Assembly (NCBI RefSeq): GCF_041146395.1
Contig: NC_090989.1
Location: 48,014,501-48,078,500 of the forward strand
Direction of reading: 5' to 3'
Length of the DNA: 64,000 nucleotides
Source: Eulemur rufifrons
Lineage: Eukaryota; Chordata; Mammalia; Primates; Lemuridae
Positions within the stretch are counted from its first letter, which is position 1. The number at the start of each line of letters is the position of its first letter. A model generated the notes under the pieces. That model saw only the letters and a program-made list of their open reading frames with translations. It had not been told where the DNA came from and ran no database searches. Positions 54,380 to 64,000 of this stretch are shown in pieces. A program made the translations under genes and the position numbers.

Positions 54380-55107
54380 CTGGGACGTTCAGTTTATTGA
54401 GAAGACAAATATACAAATACATATATGGCCCTAAGAGAATACAATAGCATAAAACAGAGTGGCATGCTTTAGACTTGGAATCAGGGAAGTCTTTGCAAAA
54501 AGAAACTCAAATTGGAGAACTGAAGTATGAGTAGGAGTTACCCAGGCAATGCTTTGGGGCTGGAAGAGCGCTCCAAGGCTAAGAAAGAACACTGATTCAA
54601 AGCTTTGTTCATAAATCTGTATTATGCTTTCCAAAATGCTCCACAGTACTTTACTGAGGAATAATGTACCTATAATAAGATGTGCCAATCTTAAGGGTAC
54701 AGCTTTAAATATTAACATATGTTTACACTCACATAACCCCCACCCAAATCAAGATAGAAAGCATTTTTATCTGCCCCCAAATTTTTCTCGTGCCCCCTAT
54801 ACTAGATAATGCCACCCAGGAGGTTACCACTATTCACATGGCTTCTATCACTCAGGATGATGCTTTTAAAGATCTGAAAGAAGTTCGGTATAACAAATGT
54901 ATGGAGGAAGGGTGATAGAGGAGGAAGAGAGAAAGAATGCAGAGGTAGGCAGGTGCCAGATCATGGAGAGTCTTGAGGCCCTGGATCAAGATTCGGACAT
55001 TTGGCCTGGGTGTGATGAGCAGCTGTTGAAGATCTAAGCTAGACAGTGACATGATCAGATTAATGTATGAACAGCTGTACTAATTGAAGGAGGTTAAAAG
55101 TGGAAAT
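54380..55107 (-). repeat. L2 LINE fragment, part left of the Alu
   Basis: 'tgccagatcatggagagtct', 'tgaggccctgg' and 'agacagtgacatgatcagat' are the reverse complement of L2 coding sequence. An old LINE-1-like patch interrupts it at about 54690-54850. It continues after the Alu at 55397. Confidence 0.6.
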
Positions 55108-55600
<493 letters not shown>

Positions 55601-56209
55601 ACAGTTAATTTACTGAAGGCCATAGAGATAGTCCCCTAATTTTAAATGTTATTTATTATTTTCTAGGTTGGCAAAGTATACTACATAATTAATTCACTTT
55701 ATTTTTCCACCTACAAAGGAAATATTGCTTGGAATTTTCTATAAAATTTCTAATATTTGCCCTTGGCTATGAAAAAAATTTTACTATTTCTTTGTAGCTA
55801 ATTGCAATTAGCTTAAAATTATTCCTACACATAGAAATTTCCATATTGACTTATTCACATGCTCAATATATGACTCACTTTGCCAGCAAAAAAAAACAGT
55901 ATATAGAATAAATACCATATTCCAAAGAGAGATGTTGTTGAACACTTCTACTCTTACAGTAGAACTGAGTTATTTAAGCAAATTAATCCTATGCTAAAAA
56001 TCTTGAATGACATTTACATATTACTTAGGTAGACATCCTATCATTTGCCAAAAATATATTTTATTTTGTTTGGTTTTCTTTTTTTGAACAAAGTTATTTG
56101 TCCAAATAGCCTAATTAGGTTTTGTTTGTTTCCACATTTTGAAAACCTAATGCTTGTTTCAGATTTTTTTATCTAACTGGTAAAATAGAGTGATAAAAAG
56201 TGGTAAGGT
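55601..56209. other. Intronic AT-rich DNA
   Basis: No feature recognised. Confidence 0.45.
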
Positions 56210-56211
56210 TA

Positions 56212-56674
56212 CTGTATTAGTTTTCTAGGGCTGTTGTAACAAAGTATCACAAATGAGGTAATTTAAAACAGCAGAAATTTATTATCTCATGGGATGATTT
56301 AAAACACAGAAATTTATTGTCTCACAATTCTGGAGGTCAGAAGTTCAAAATCAAGGCAGGACCACACTACCTCTGAGAGACAATCCTGTCTTGTCTCTTC
56401 CTAGCTTCCTGTGATTTGCTGGCCATCTTGGATGTGCCTTGGCTTGTAGATGCATCACTCAGATCCTCTGTCTTCATGTGGTGTCCTCCTTGTGCCCCTG
56501 TTTCTTTTATAAGGACACCAGTCATATTGGATTAGGGCCCCATCCTACTCCATCTTAACTAATTGAATCTGCTACAACCTATTTCCAAAGAAAGTCTGAA
56601 GTACTGGGAGTTAGGACTTCAGCATACGTTTTCAGAGGATAGAAGGTGGGGACACAATTCAACCCATTAACAGT
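56212..56674 (-). mobile_element. MLT1-type MaLR LTR remnant with internal duplication
   Basis: On the + strand 'tgtattagttttctagggct', 'cacaattctggaggtcagaa', 'ataaggacaccagtcatatt', 'ggatta' and 'ggacacaattcaacccatta' form the reverse complement of a MaLR LTR. The block 56261-56290 is repeated at 56297-56325. Confidence 0.7.

Positions 56675-64000
<7,326 letters not shown>

Overview
The window is nuclear DNA from a mammal, most likely a strepsirrhine primate (lemur or close relative). The best clue is the full-length Alu at 15704-16042, whose middle carries the stretched 'ctatatatattttagttg' linker that I associate with lemuriform Alus. Young LINE-1 copies with the same G-rich 3' UTR style sit at 4094-5939 and 50491-50618. 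The base composition is AT-rich, large open frames are lacking, and old mammal-wide repeats (L2, MIR, MLT1, MER5/hAT, mariner) are dense. Together these fit a gene-poor, long-intron region.

The only protein-coding gene I can support is the 5' part of ZPLD1 (zona pellucida-like domain containing 1) on the + strand. Four coding exons, at 43403-43516, 57593-57813, 60563-60744 and 62009-62081, join in frame across consensus splice sites. They give the first 194 residues: a signal peptide and the ZP-N half of the ZP module. The rest of the gene lies past the right edge. The first coding exon has a splice acceptor eight bases before its ATG, so non-coding 5' exons should lie upstream.

Layout: 1-1590 is old AT-rich DNA with a MIR. 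Positions 1590-6985 hold a composite LINE-1: an older element with a long 5' UTR, a decayed ORF1 and only the start of ORF2, interrupted inside ORF1 by a younger 5'-truncated LINE-1 whose ORF2 end is still open for 511 codons. Positions 7000-13030 are old repeats and unassigned DNA. A decayed but full-length Hsmar-type mariner is at about 13031-14297, the Alu at 15704-16042, an LTR remnant at 16525-17003, and a TA-rich satellite-like tract with a duplicated flank at 16993-17830.

From about 17830 to 24840 almost no recognisable repeat is seen, so conserved non-coding elements are a reasonable guess there. From 24849 to 43400 there are hAT, L2, MIR and LINE-1 fragments. The rest is ZPLD1 exons and introns containing L2, MER5, MLT1, an Alu and a very short LINE-1 tail.

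No prokaryote-type systems, CRISPR arrays, tRNA, rRNA or obvious snRNA genes were seen. I found no undescribed biological system. The most unusual structures are the nested LINE-1, the duplicated segment beside the TA tract, and two sharp inverted repeats.
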